From assembly GCA_021234535.1 (NCBI GenBank), contig CM037836.1, positions 32,717,511 through 32,781,510 of the forward strand: DNA of 64,000 nt, written 5' to 3'. The notes below the pieces were generated by a model that was not told the DNA's origin, did not search any database, and was given only the letters and a program-made list of their open reading frames with translations. The translations under genes and the position numbers were made by a program. Positions 21,545 through 35,029 of this stretch are shown here, one piece after another. Every line of letters starts with the position of its first letter. Within the stretch, counting starts at the first letter, position 1. This DNA comes from Stichopus chloronotus. Its lineage: Eukaryota > Echinodermata > Holothuroidea > Aspidochirotida > Stichopodidae.

Positions 21545-23345
21545 AACTGAATTTCTAGCAGAGTATCGATGATAATACTAAGAACAAACCCTGAGGCATC
21601 CTTTTCTTATGTTAGGTCTAAGAAGAAGGCTAAGAAAACTTATCTCTTAGGGATTCTAATGCAGATAATGTACTTACTGATAGTGCAAGATCTTGCCAAA
21701 CTTCTTAATGATGATTTTGTGCAAGTTTTTACACAAGAAAATTTGTCAAATCTCCCTAGTGCCATTGGAAAAAGTGTTTTCCCAAATTTGGACTCTTATT
21801 TTCTAGTGATGTAGTTCCACAAGAGTTGCTTTCTCTCGATTTTCGTAAAGCCCCAGGCCCGGATGTCATCTATCCAATTTTGCTGAGGTCATTTGCTCAT
21901 CATTTCTGTGTTTCACTGCCATTGTTCTTCAATAAATTTATGGCTTGGTTTTGTTCCTGAGGAATGGAGGTGTGTTAACATCACCCCAACTGAATTTTTA
22001 AGAAGCAAAATAAGTCACAGCCTTGTTATTATATTTATAGGCCTGTCATTCTCACTAGTGTTGTTTGTAAGGTCACGGAATCTATTGTTAAAAAGTCTAT
22101 GGTTAGTTTCTTCAGTAGTTCTTCATTAATCAGAATGTCTCAACATAGATTTTGTCAGAAAAGGGCCTGCCTCACCAATATTTTGGAGTTCAAGGAGGAT
22201 GTTACTAGTTTATTGGATAGGCATAAATATGTTGTTGTTTTTCTGGATTTTCCGAAAGCTTTTGATTAGGTTCCACACTAGCGTCTTTTGCTTCAGTTGG
22301 GCATCTGTGGTAATTTCCTGACCTGGATTCAGATTTGGCTTTGTAACAGGAAACAGACGGTGGTTTTAAACAGTTGCGCTTCTCCTTGGCAGGAGGTTAC
22401 TAGTGGGGTCCCCCACTCAGGGGTCTTTGCTGGGTTTTCTCCTGTTTATTGCTTTCATTAATGACATTGATGCTGATATTGTGTGTAGAGCTAAGAAGAT
22501 TGCTGATGACACTAAACTGTATTCTGAGGTCTCCTCTGAAGAGGATTCGAAAAGTTTTCAGAAGGATTTAGACAGGGGTTCCGCTTGTTCTCAGGAGTGG
22601 CAAATGCTGTTCAATATTGGTGAATGCAAGGTGATGCATATTGGCATTAGTATTAATCCCAGGTATTCTCACACTTTGAATGCACAGTCGCTGCAAGAGG
22701 TTTCTGTTGAAAGGGAATTATGTGTCCACATAAATTCTTCTTTACATCCAGCTAAGCAGTGTGTTGAAGCAGCTAAAAGAGCAAATAGGATTTAAGGTAT
22801 TATTAAGAGAAATATTAGTTTCCTTAAGCAAGACATTGTTGTAAGGCTATGGAAGCAGTTGGTTAGGTCTCATTTAGAGTACAGTATGCTACTCAAGCTT
22901 GGAACCCATATTTTTCAAAGGATAAAAATTAACTTGAGAAAGTCCAGAACAAGACTTCTAGATTGATTAAGGCTTTCAAGGGTGTCCCCTACAACACCAG
23001 GTTACATCTCATAAATCTCACTTCACTTGAGCTGAGAAGTGTATGTGGAGATTTGATACAAGTCTACAAGATTGTTCATGGTTTTGCTAAACTCCAGAAG
23101 GTCCAAAGTAGGATCAATAGTCCTCATTACTTCTTTTCTCAGAGGGAAGTGAATGAGTGGAATGGGTTGCCTGATGATGTAGTGATGGCAAGAAGTGTTA
23201 ATGAGTTTAAGAATGCACTGAAAAATACTTTAAGCTGTGTGACCAAGTTTGATTTTTGTACATTTTCATTCTGTTTGTGTTTTTCTTTCCAGGGTCCTTC
23301 ATGGGGATTTAATTGTCCCTCCTGATCCTTTTTCCTACTTAACTA
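21545..23345 (+). pseudogene. CR1-like LINE, RT to 3' end
   Basis: Successive frames spell KLLNDDFVQVFTQENL (21700), VPEEWRCVNITP (21956), MSQHRFCQKRACLTNILEF, VVFLDFPKAFD (RT motif A, with an in-frame stop after FD, about 22270), then GVPHSG and LLGFLLFIAFINDI (motif B region), KIADDTKLYSEV (motif C as ADD, about 22495-22530), WQMLFNIGECKVMHIGI and ERELCVHI, and after another break FKGVPYNTRLHLINLTSLEL, RSVCGDLIQVYKIVHGF, REVNEWNGLPDDVV and SVNEFKNAL. This is the complete RT and C-terminal layout of a CR1-superclade element with several frameshifts and stops. The 3' end has short ACTAGACT repeats, as CR1-type tails often do. It is 5'-truncated. Confidence 0.85.
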
Positions 23346-23425
23346 AACTAGACTATAGACTAGACTAGACCCCTAACCCTAACCCCCCCCCCAAAGCTAA
23401 CCCCTAACCCCCTAACCTTAACACA
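23344..23425. repeat. ACTAGACT tail and telomere-like CCCTAA repeats
   Basis: Direct ACTAGACT(AT) repeats are followed by CCCCTAACCCTAACCCCC, a poly-C run, then CTAACCCCTAACCCCCTAAC. These are degenerate units of the metazoan telomere repeat directly behind the LINE 3' end. Confidence 0.75.
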
Positions 23426-25050
23426 CCAATAATCCATCCAACACACCAAACTCAGAGACTTGTCATGCCTGACTTAGGAGTAAACTGAATGGTGTTGAAC
23501 ATTAATACTCCTGTTGACAATTGTAACTGAAGGCATCTTCCATGAACTACATGTAGTTTTTGGGGTTACTTTTCAGTTTAAGGTGATTGTGTGTGTAGGC
23601 AAAAAGTAAAAACATTGAAATTTCATCTCCAAAAGTTTGGTATTGCTTTTAATTGCAGCATTCAGACAATCCAGGAAAATAATCAGGTCTCATTGGGTTA
23701 ATTCTGCCATATGATTTCAAATTCTTCTAACACAATGACAAAAAGTGTAGAATACCATAATATGTAGTGATTGAGTTTTCATTCAAATCAACGGTACGCT
23801 TCATTGAACAAGCCAATGGCAACTATACTAGTATTGAATATTCAGTTAGTCAAAACAACTCAGGATCACTGAGGCAGCAATGTGGTGATCAGTTGGTAGG
23901 TTATTTGTAAATACATTGCTTCCTTTCACAAAATGCTACAATTTCCTTGAGTAGTATGTTTTTGGTATACCCGGGAAACCTGTACTGTTGCATATTCATT
24001 GTGTAGGCACTTATAGTGAGAACCATTGATTTTCAAATATCATGTCTGTTTTTTTCTGTTTTAATGCTGATTCCGTTGCTTTTCAAAGTAGTTACTGTCA
24101 TTTTCCTTCATTGAAAAATGAAGTCCATCCATGTAGGCCTACAACATGGCATGTACATTTCAAAATAATGAAAAAGTTAAGATCAAACATAGTCTTATCC
24201 TTCTGTTTTCCAGTCCACACGCAATCACTTCAAGTAAAAAAAAAAGGTGCCTGCCAGTGTTAGCTGTGCTTCATAGTTGTATAATTAAGTTTGACCCAGG
24301 TCCCCCTTTCAACCTACTTCAGTGACGGGGCATTTCTGTGGAAGGCTATTCAGACATGCTTCATGAAGCAGTCACACATCAAATTTGGGGAAATACCTTG
24401 AATTAAAATACAAATAATGCATTGAAATATATCTCACAATTTCTTTTCCTAGGAAAAATTTGAGAAACTGGAAAAGGAACTGTTATTTTCCTAATTTCTC
24501 AAATTTTCATAACTTTCCACACAAATATTTTCCATGAGGGGCAAGTTGCCTCCCTTCCCCTCCCCATTAGCTACACCACTGCTGTGAATGTCCACAAATA
24601 TCACAAAAATACCTTTTTCAAATCATGATATATTGTGTCAAACAAATGGGATCCAACCTAGACAATCTCATACCCTGTAGATATTTATCACCACAACTTC
24701 ACAAGAGACAGGGCTTTCTTAAGCAGTGCCATTAAACTCATTATCAAAGGTCATTTAATGACAGTGAAAGTTCAGTTTTAGCTATTGTCCCTCTGTCACC
24801 TAGCTGTGATAAACATTTAGATCAAATTGCTTTTCTAGTGCCCTGTTTATTCCACTGCATTGTGCGACTACATCTTTCTTCTTAATAAGCATGCATGTAT
24901 ATATGTAAGTATAAACAAAATAAATGAAATGAAAAATAAAAAATTAAATGATACCGGTAACAGAAGGACACTTGTTAACTAGTTTACTTCAGCATACAAA
25001 GTAGTTACAAGAGGCTTCTACAGAGGAACAACAATGACAATTGACATTGC
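23426..25050. other. Unannotated DNA
   Basis: AT-rich with scattered short open frames. Around 24535-24595 the minus strand reads AGTGGTGTAGCTAATGGGG, resembling the end of an unidentified dispersed repeat. No supported gene. Confidence 0.4.
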
Positions 25051-25054
25051 AACA

Positions 25055-26247
25055 AGAGGGCAATCCACAGAGTTGCATCTCATCCATATCGTTGTCCATG
25101 ATCATTCAACTCTTATACATGTATGTATTATAGTCGATCAAGAGTTACACTCAGCGCTTTACAATATACACAGTGCATAAGTACACTCAGCTAGACGCAG
25201 CATGCTTAGATTTGTAAGAAACGTGCATGTGCGCATTAAAGCACATATTCCCAAGCAGATATAACGTACTGTAAACCACTCAATTCTTTGGCTAGTGTTT
25301 ACAGGACATTTAACAGTAAAAACATACTGAGTAGAAGTATTACCAAAAGCATGGAAAATGACATTGTTATTAGTTATAATCGCTCAGTCCAAACATGATT
25401 GCACACATTGAAATATTAGTTCACATTGTATGGAAAAGCAAAGATCTAATAAGCAATGTTGCACCTTGTACTAGCAGAACCTGCCGCTGCATTATGTACC
25501 CTATTGACCTATGACGTCACCGAACAGGTGAACACTACATACCATAATCACGTACCTAAAGACAAAGTTTGAAGTTCATTAGACTTACTGTCTAAAAGTA
25601 AATTGAGACACTCTATTTTAGAGCCTTTTGACAATTAGAGACTTGACATGTGACCCTATGACCTTAAATTTTGAGGGGAGGCACAATGGGTCATCTATCT
25701 ACCAATTTGACCCTCACCGGCTTTGCAGTCTAAAAAGAGTGGAGGACGCAAACATTTTGGCGTCAGACTTGACCTTGAAAATTGACCTCAAACATGTATA
25801 AAAACATGATATTTAGATAAAATCTTGTATACCGGTTATATATTTGAGGTTCCATTAAATAGCCATTTTGGATTAAGAAATACAGCAAAATAAGATTTTC
25901 ACTTATTTGACCTCTGACCTTAAATTTTAATGGAAGACAAACTTCAGACCATGGGTCACCTATCTACCAACTTGCAGTCTAGGAGAAGTTGTGGACACAA
26001 ACTTTTGAAATTGTAACTTTCTTTCGCACACACACACACATGCATGCATGACTGCTACATTTCCACAACTGTTGCACGTTATCTACACATCCTGGCTACG
26101 TGCACCTATGTACATGTATAATGTAAAGCCCTGGGTGTTCAAACTCTCAATCTACTGTAATAAAGACATGTAAAAGAGCGAATGATCATGGACAACGACA
26201 GGGATGAGATGCAACTGTGGGGATTGCCCTCTTGTTTGTTAATTTGC
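25055..26247. mobile_element. Inverted-repeat element of about 1.2 kb
   Basis: Left arm about 25055-25190 and right arm about 26105-26247 are imperfect inverse complements; both contain GAATGATCATGGACAACGA and GGATTGCCCTCTTGTT on opposite strands. The interior has two diverged copies of a 'TGACCTTAAATTTT...TCACCTATCTACCAA' unit (about 25640-25740 and 25910-25990) and a CA tract. No transposase. Target duplication not resolved. Confidence 0.6.
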
Positions 26248-29200
26248 CATATGGCTGTGTTTTATGCAAAATTTTGGAACTCCGCCTCGGCTTTACAAGG
26301 TTCAACAAGGAAGAAAGATTATACATGTCCAAAGCATTACTGTCAAACATTGCAGCAAGATCACTTGATGGCTTACTTGGGATACCACAGTCAAGGCCTT
26401 CCCTGGTTGACTTTTTTCACCATGTAGGGCTAGGCCAATGAATAGGTCTAAACACATTATTTGTGCTTTTGGACTTCTGTTCTTGAGAAAATACTTATCT
26501 GGCAGTTGTATGGAGACCCTTCAAGATCGCGATGAATTGCAGTCCTGAGTCCTCTTTACGGTTTTATTGCATAAGGAATTGTCTTTGGAATTTTCTGTAG
26601 TATCGTCGAAGCAGAATTTTAAGCTAATTCTGGTAGGCTATCAAACTTTCAAAGGTGTTCAAAATATGCTGAATAAGCTTTCGTGTCACACAATTCGAAA
26701 ATTTAGAGAGGTAAGATTACTGTCAAAAAAATTACCACCGACATTAGTACTGGTTGTTGTTACGTATATTTATTCATGATTTAGATTTTCGTACATTTAT
26801 ATTTACTTTCCAGCAGGCTTAGGCCTTAGGTAACGTGAGGTCTGTGAGCTTCAAATTGCATGTTTTTTTTTCACTACTAGTGACAATATTAGCCATTGTT
26901 AGCCATTTTCAGTCTGTAGCAGACTGACAAACACTGTCGATCTACAGTTTTATTGTATTCATCTGCCGGTGCGGATAACCCACAGTCACCTGACTGAAAT
27001 GGGCCAAAAGCCATACCAAGCATGAGCTTCCACTTTTTGTCAAGCAGGGTATCACAATCTCTGCATAAGAGACTCCATCATGGCTGGCACCAATCATCAG
27101 ATTACGATCTCCATTTGAGAAGTGGTTAGAGCTCCTATTCCCAATACAGTAGTTGTAAACATCCAAGCCAAACACATAATAAAGATTCAAAGACAAGTTA
27201 AGTATGTTCATAATTTCTTTTAATTCACTTACCTTTACAAAAACTGAAACTATGAGAGAGATAATAGAGCCTTGCATTTCATTTGGTTGAATAACAACTT
27301 TAACTCGATATTTCATTATGGATCTATCAAGTAAGATTCATTGAAAATCCGTGCACCAACTATTCTTCCCTGTCCCACCCCCCTCAGACATACCATAATT
27401 GCATACCAGTAATCTTAATCATGAAATCACAATGTATGTTTAAAAGCAAATTAGATTAGTGTAGTTTAACGAAACAGTGGAGGATGGAACCTTGAAAAAG
27501 GTACTTTTTCCTCTCATTTCCTGTTTAGTATCTTTTGTTTTTTAATACCTCTGTTAATAACTTAACAATGACTTACAAATATGCAGTTACACACTTAAAA
27601 TGAACTTGCTTTCATACTTGATAGACACACATCATATAAATCGATTATTACATGTTGCACACAAAACTCACTCTCCAGAAGTTTCATGTTACTAATATCC
27701 ATATGCCATACATATGCCATACTGTAGATGTAGATGACATTTTGTGTGCAAGGTGTACCAAGCTTTTACAGTAGATCCTTGGACCTTTAACATTTTAATA
27801 TTAACATACAAAAGATATTTGGTCTGTAAAGGCAATCACCTATCAATCTGACCAGATGCCTAGTCTAACAGACTAAAATCCCTTGATCATACAATAACAT
27901 ACTGATTAGAACACTACAAACAAGAGCTTTAAAATATGCTCTCTTCATTGTATTTAAGATTACATTACTTAAGTTTTACTATCACAGATGAAAGAAACTC
28001 GCATATATATATATAAAAAAAAAGAAAAGTGCATATACAGTTTTGTACCAAAATGCCTAAAGGAAGAGCTTCACAACCTTGTACAATCTTTGCATTTACT
28101 TTGAACAACAGTTGATTACAGACCCATGGTAGTGTCTGGGAATTACAGGACATTGCAAATTCTTGCAGTAGCAACACACTGTTTACTGCATTCAGCAAAA
28201 GAAAAAAAATCCTTCTTTTAATTCTTACCTAGTCACTGGTGTTCACTTCTCACGTTTCATCTGAGCAAATCATTTACAAGAATATGACAGAACTTTACAA
28301 CTTAAAAAAAAATAACAAACCTTGTAGTTTCTTGTAAATCTACGGAGCACTTATGCATTCCCCATCTGTGACAAGAAACCAATTTTCATTCCTCATCAAA
28401 ATTTTTCAGATGTTTATGTAACTTCAAATAGCAACCATTTAATCTCCAAAGGTCTCTAAAATCAAATTTGGACTGCATCTATACTTTCCAGACTTAAAAT
28501 AATAAATGACTACCTCCATGAAAAGTAAAGGTGATACAGTCACCAAACTACTCTGACGTAATACTTTTTGCAGCTTTCACTTCTTGCTGTATGGTGTGAA
28601 GAGTACACACATAAACCGTCCCCTCTTTTTGTGTGCACACATATCAGCAGTCTAGTTTACATGATCAAAAGGTTATGCTTGAATAAAGATGCAAAACTTG
28701 GAAAATCCTTTTATCAGGCATTCTACATTCTTTGGTTATGCAGGCAGTGCAGTTGACCTTGGGTGCAGGTGATCATTACAAATGGAGTCCTAGTGACTTT
28801 TGTCTAGTGTGGCATTTAGAAGTGATTGATTGTCTTACTACCATCTCTTCTGACTACCCTCTGCAATGCCACTAGTTTACAGTCACTCTTTGGAAGTGAC
28901 AGTGAACCATATCTGTATTGTGTGTGTATCGTGGGTATCGCAATAGTATTCACCACACATGACGAGTGCATGCATAGAAACTGATGTTAGCAAAGAGAAC
29001 TATCAAGAAGAGGTTGAGATCACATCAATAACCTTCACAACAACAAATGAGAAAAATGTTTCTTTTGTATAATTATTCTTCTTTACAAAAACACAAGTAA
29101 CTTATCCTATTCTTTGCTATGTACTGCTGTGTGACTGTAAATAACATATTATTGTGTGTGTACACAATGTGAAGCTGTTCATAAGGTACAAACATGTGGC

Positions 29201-30165
29201 TTCTAAAAGCCTTCTGACAAATTAGTAAACATATCTATATAAACATGTACCCAAAATACTTCATCAATGTTCAATCTTTTCCAAGAAGTAAAATAAATTA
29301 CTCAAATTGTGCAATCTGCCATAGTTTCTATTTCATGAATAGTATAATTATGAAAAAAAATTGAAATACTGTATTTACAACCTCCTCATCTGTGTCCAAG
29401 CTCAAGTAGACAATATAAACTTAGGACTTTGGCCAACTAATCAGGAAAATGACACTGGATCATAAACATCACTAAATCAAAGTAGAGTGATTCTTCATCA
29501 TAGGAGATTGTTACATTTCCTTTGGAATTAAGTCTTTTACACAAAAAACTGATATAATTCCTGAGCCTGTTATCAAATAATAACCTCATGTAAATGCAAC
29601 AACAAAATACATTCCCCAACAACTTGTGGTGTACTAGTAAAAAAAGGAGTACATTGTATGGCTGCTTCATCAAGTGAGAAATTAGCCCACAAAAGAAATC
29701 TGTAAGTAGGAACAGCTCAAGAGCAAGTACTTCAACCAGAGGATTAAAGGCTACAGAAACTTTACCCTTGCATAAATACAGTGAAAACTGACTATGTACA
29801 AATAACAGGTGCAGAATGCCTGTGACACAAACTGTGGCTTGAAAAAGTTGAGCAAACATATAAGGACCATATGTGTAAGATGCATTACTTTTGCTGTTAG
29901 GGAGTTTTCACAGGGCATAGATGGTGCTCAATACATACATGAGATGAATGTTAAAGATTTTGCTTTTGCAGTCTAGGCACAAACTTCAATAATTAATGTG
30001 ACCAATTGGAGTCACTGAGCTACAGTTAGTACCCATTAGCTGAACATAGAGCACTTGATAAATGAAGAGGAACAAGGGGCTCTGGTTAGGTGCTGTGACT
30101 AGATTTGTCTGTGGGGTACAACTATAGAATACCCTGTCTCAATGATTTTCACTGCACATCTGGAT
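26248..30165. other. Unannotated AT-rich DNA
   Basis: Only short open frames, for example minus strand 26942-27316 (124 codons) and 29437-29859 (140 codons), which match no family I know. It lies downstream of the endophilin-A gene and could include other transcription units, but no splice-flanked exon is convincing. Confidence 0.4.
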
Positions 30166-30169
30166 TCCT

Positions 30170-31230
30170 AGTCTTAGTCAAGCCACTATGACTACGACTA
30201 GGAATTCAGTTTCAAATGGATTCCTAGTCAGAGGGCCACTTAGTCTACCACTAGGAATCCTGCCATAAATGGCTTCTCAGTCACATCAAAGATCTCACAC
30301 TGCCACTGCCACTAGGGAACCCAGCTGCAAATGGATTCCCAGTGACTGTCAAATATCTCACGTCAACCACGACTAGGAACCCAGCTGCAAATGGATTCCC
30401 AGTGACTGTCAAATATCTCACTTCAACCACGACTAGGAACCCAGCTGCAAATGGATTCCCAGTGACTGTCAAATATCTCACTTCAACCACCACTAGGAAC
30501 CCAGCTGCAAATGGATTCCCAGTGACTGTCAAATATCTCACTTCAACCACCACTAGGAACCCAGCTGCAAATGGATTCCCAGTGACTGTCAAATATCTCA
30601 CTTCAACCACGACTAGGATCCCAGCTGCAAATGGATTCCCAGTGACTGTCAAATATCTCACTTCAACCACGACTAGGAACCCAGCTGCAAATGGATTCCC
30701 AGTGACTGTCAAATATCTCACTTCAACCACGACTAGGATCCCAGCTGCAAATGGATTCCCAGTGACTGTCAAATATCTCACTTCAACCACCACTAGGAAC
30801 CCAGCTGCAAATGGATTCCCAGTGACTGCCAAATATCTCACTTCAACCACGACTAGGAACCCGGCTGCAAATGGATTCCCACTGACTGTCAAATATCTGA
30901 CTTCAACCACCACTAGGAACCCAGCTGCAAATGGATTCCCAGTGACTGTCAAATATCTCACTTCAACCACGACTAGGAACCCAGCTGCAAATGGATTCCC
31001 AGTGACTGTCAAATATCTGACTTCAATCACGACTAGGAATCCAGCTGCAAATGGATTGTTAGGCAGCCACTTAGACTACAAAAAGGAATCCAGCCACGAA
31101 TGGATTCCCAGTCAAGTCAAAGACATCACACTTTGACTACGACTAGGAATCCAACTGCAAATGGATTCCCAGTCAGGCAGCCACTTAAACTACAACTTTG
31201 AATCTAGCCACAAATGGATTCCCAGTGACC
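30170..31230. repeat. 60-bp tandem array open on both strands
   Basis: About 12 nearly identical 60-bp units between 30301 and 31060 with no length changes, so frames stay open across 249 codons (minus) and 264 codons (plus). The unit gives VKYLTSTTTRNPAANGFPVT on plus and a VEVRYLTVTGNPFAAGFLVV repeat on minus. Differences are mostly single switches (CCACGACTAGG/CCACCACTAGG, AGGAAC/AGGATC). Diverged units flank the core (30170-30300 and 31060-31230) with CACTAGGAATCC-type spacers. No start context, splice sites or non-repeat coding suggests a protein. Confidence 0.9.
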
Positions 31231-32890
31231 AACAAGGTTGTGGGAGGGGGGGGGGCAGACAAGTAGTCCTAATTGAAGAAACAAGAGACAAGTTCATAAG
31301 ACTTTAGAATTTTTTCTGAAGCAACTATGAAGGCTCTGCGAGACATATCCGCTGTCCTCTGATGATAAGCTTTACCATTTTAAATATCATACAGCGTCGT
31401 TCTCAAAAGCAAATACACCTAAAACATTATATTGGCTATGAATCTATATCCAGGATTTGAACCAGTGTCTTTCACTGAGGTGGGGTATTCGATAGTTACT
31501 CTGTCTGTGGTCCTTTAGACAGTTTTCTATCAAAGAGCTTTCTATATAATAGACTAATCTACTCCTTGAGCAACTTTTCATTGCAATGACAGAAATGCTA
31601 AATAGGTTGTCAGGCTTTGTTGACCTCAAAATATCCTTGAAGTTTCATGAAAATATAGAGAAATTGACTGCTACACAATAGTTACCAACTTACAGTACTG
31701 CCCAAATTAGCTGAGGAAACTAGAGTGCACTCTAATGCTATTATCCGCTGTAAAGCGTGACTCAAGCAAGAAATAATTAAGAGGGAGCAAGAACCATCCA
31801 GCCATCCTTCTTCCTATTGTGCTGCCTGCTGTATGTAATGTTTACTTGCATTGTCAAGTCTTGCCAACGATACCAACAATGATCTCTCTCCAACTACTAA
31901 TAAGTTGCAGAAAAGTTGTCAACTTTTGGTACTATATTTGTATATACATACAATGTTCGATCATAATAGACAACAAACATGGTTTTCTGACTGGTTACGT
32001 GCAAAAATAACTAGTAACATTCCACTCAAACATGTCTCCCAAATAGTTCAGTCTCTAACAAAAGGTAAAATAAATCAGTAAAGACTGCATGTATTTTTCA
32101 TTTATGTTCAAGATATTTCAAGTTATGAAAATAAACAATGTTCCCAAATGTTTCCAGAATGAACAATGTATATAAACCTCCTTTCCTACATTCCATGTCA
32201 ATACAATATCAATTTCAAATGTCACATGAGCTCAAGCCAGTGTATGCATTGCAACTTGTCTGCAAAGGGACAGGTAAACAGATCATAACTTTTCTAGAAT
32301 TACTGCAAATTTCACTAAATCAAAGTACAATGGTAGTGTATCATGTGAAAATCATTTTTTTACATAAAAATGCTACCTACTTGTTTGTGTTCAACGAATT
32401 AATTTATTCAACTGCTGGTACTGCTTAGTTTATTGAAGTAACTTTACATTCAACATCATGGATACAATTGTGACACAATGAGAAACATATCATGCAAATT
32501 CACCTCAGGGGCTTAGCGGCATTTATTTCATAACACCTAGTTTCACATGGATAGAGAAAATTCCTTGCCTAGCTCCATGCTACAAACTTGCTTTGCTAGT
32601 GGGTCTAGACCTAATTGAGTCAGGGACCAGTTGCTTCCAAAATTCCACAAAATTATCAAAATGGTGCAGCTGGTAGCAGGGTTGTGATAGATGTCAATGA
32701 ATTAGAAACAAGTTTCATGATAAGTGACTACCGTTGTAGTCATGAAAGAGAGGAGTGAAGGAACAGATGAAAGGCTACATGTAACACATCTTAATGCAGA
32801 CATCATTCTACAAATTAACATTTGACCAAAAGGCTATTTAGCCACTGAGATTGACAGGCAAAACTGAAAACATCATCCACATGTTTCTTC
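31231..32890. other. Unannotated DNA
   Basis: A poly-G tract near 31245 and AT-rich sequence without a supported gene. Minus-strand AATAAA occurs near 32403 and 32522. These could serve endophilin-A only if its 3' UTR is longer than 2.5 kb, which I cannot show. Confidence 0.35.
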
Positions 32891-33626
32891 AAAGGGGAAT
32901 TCTGGACAAGTGATATGTCTTCTGTCTTATTTGAGCAATTTCAAACCATTTTTGTTCATATTCTCGACGTTTTGAAATGATCTTCTCCTAGACAACATGA
33001 TATGTACAAACTTCCCGCCCCACAGAGTTTCTAACACTATGCATAGAAACAAAGGGTGCGGCCATTTTTACGTAATTGACCGGGATCTCTGTGATTTGTG
33101 ACGTAGCAGACGCCAAGCTCTGATTGAAGGCGATCAACCTGATTGACCTACGTAATTAGAGAACATACTGTGGCTGTCACAGGATTGAATGGCTCAATTG
33201 ATTAAATTAAAAGAGGAATTTCTCACAAAAAGACCACATTATGCTGCTTAGGTCGCAGGGAACAATGGCTCGACGATTTGGAAAACGTGATCTGTAATAA
33301 GTATGAAGGAATCAGAAGTAATCCTTTCCAAAGACAGGGCAATTAATCATCTAATTACTCATTATCTAGGACAATAAGGTTAGTTGTCGTGAATCAGATG
33401 TGGGCATCGACTATGTCACAAATCACACAGATCACGGTCAATTACATAGTAATGGCCACACCCTTCGTTTCTATGCATAGTGTTAGAAACTCTCTAGGGA
33501 GGGAAGTTTGTACATATCGTGTTGTCTATCAGAAGATCATTTCAAAACGTCAAAAATATGAACGAAAATGGTTTGAAATTGCTTTAATAAGTCAGAAGAC
33601 ATGTCACTTGCCCGAAATTCCCCTTT
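32891..33626. mobile_element. 736-bp foldback element with arms of about 220 bp
   Basis: The left end AAAGGGGAATTCTGGACAAG and right end ...CTTGCCCGAAATTCCCCTTT are inverted. Complementarity continues for about 220 bp (32891-33113 against 33405-33626) at roughly 85-90% by eye, covering for example TTTCTATGCATAGTGTTAGA on the right. The middle (33114-33404) is unrelated. It is a non-autonomous MITE-like element. A target duplication was not clear. Confidence 0.75.
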
Positions 33627-35029
33627 AAATAACATGAAGTTTGTGAATTACAAGTTAGTTAACTATTTTCTGTGAGAATGATGTACACAATTACGGAATT
33701 AGGTAATTTGCCATATGCCTCACTATGTCAGGATATCATTATTCTACAGTTTTGAAAGTTTTACATGATCTTTTCTATTTCTTTTAATAAGACACTTTTG
33801 TGTATTGTAAGTTTCCTCTTTGTGACAACTCGAACTCATGCTATGCAAATGTTTTTTCTCTTCATTCTGTACTGTTACGGCAACGATTCTATAATGCTGT
33901 AGAATTTGGTGCCTTGAGAGTTTGCTTTCTGTTGTAACATGAAATTTCACAGTATGAAAGTGTTTTGATGACTTAACTTGAAATCTGAAAAGCACAAGAT
34001 GGAATTTCTTTTTCTTTCACAGATAATTGATGGGTCTACATAATCTGGCTTTGAGGTTCCTTGTATTCAAGTTACATCCATTTCTCATCTAAAGAGCCTA
34101 TAAATGTGTACCAATATGCAGCTATGGTAGACCTGCTGAAACCAAAGAACATGACAGCAAATTGACTGCAGCTTTTGCGGGGAGTACACCCTGTGGAATG
34201 TAACTTTAGGAAACAAGAGCTCAGTTCATCAGTTACTTTTTGGCAGTACTGTACATTACAAAACCCAATGTTCACACACTTACTCTGAAGACAGAATGTT
34301 TATCAGTGCCTGTTACACACATGCCTACGGGCTACCAAAGCAGATTCCTTACTCTTCACTCAAATTCATCCAGTAAATTGAGCACTTCAATCTTTGTTTT
34401 ACTCCAACATTTCATCTTTTCTACTAATAATTCACAGAAATTTTAAGGTGTCACAGACAGTGTCTATTGACTTCAAAGTGGAACATATTGTCCGAAATGA
34501 TCCATTATTAGAGGAAATGTTAAAAGCAACCTTTCGTCACCACAAATGATTACAGAGAACTAAGTATACGGGATAGACAGTTGGTCAGTCATAGCCTAAG
34601 GACATTAAGTAAACACTAACAAAATAAAAACAAAAACCATTTACATGGGTTAGAAGACACATGATCTCAAAATGCAATCACCAAAAGAAGAAAGAATTGA
34701 ATTATGAAATCTCTAAAATGCATTTCAAGAAGAAGCAAACACCAACAACATACCTGATGATTACTCACACATTAAACAAACACAAACAAAAAAGGAATGC
34801 ATATTGATAACAACTCAAATCCACACCATCTTGCTTGTTTCTGACAGGCAGTGATGTACTTTCTTATCAGTTACGACTGCCAGAATGAATGCTGAAAAGT
34901 TACTATGAGTTGTTTAATGGTGCCAGTCAGCAGTCAAGGATGACATAGCTTGTTAAACTGTTATCACTAAGTTAACATTCAATGCTAAACACTCAAGGAG
35001 ATTTTGAAATGCAGCACTATGCACTACCT
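33627..35029. other. Region just downstream of the endophilin-A stop
   Basis: Probably begins with endophilin-A 3' UTR on the minus strand. I found no obvious AATAAA on that strand close to the stop, and nothing else recognisable. Confidence 0.35.

Noticed and set aside
26942..27316. 124-codon minus-strand ORF as an exon
   Set aside because: No family recognised and codon use looks random in AT-rich DNA. Only a homology search or transcript could rescue it.
30281..31136. Long overlapping ORFs (249 and 264 codons) as real repeat proteins
   Set aside because: They exist on both strands only because the 60-bp unit has no stop in those frames. No start context, splice signals or flanking coding sequence supports translation.
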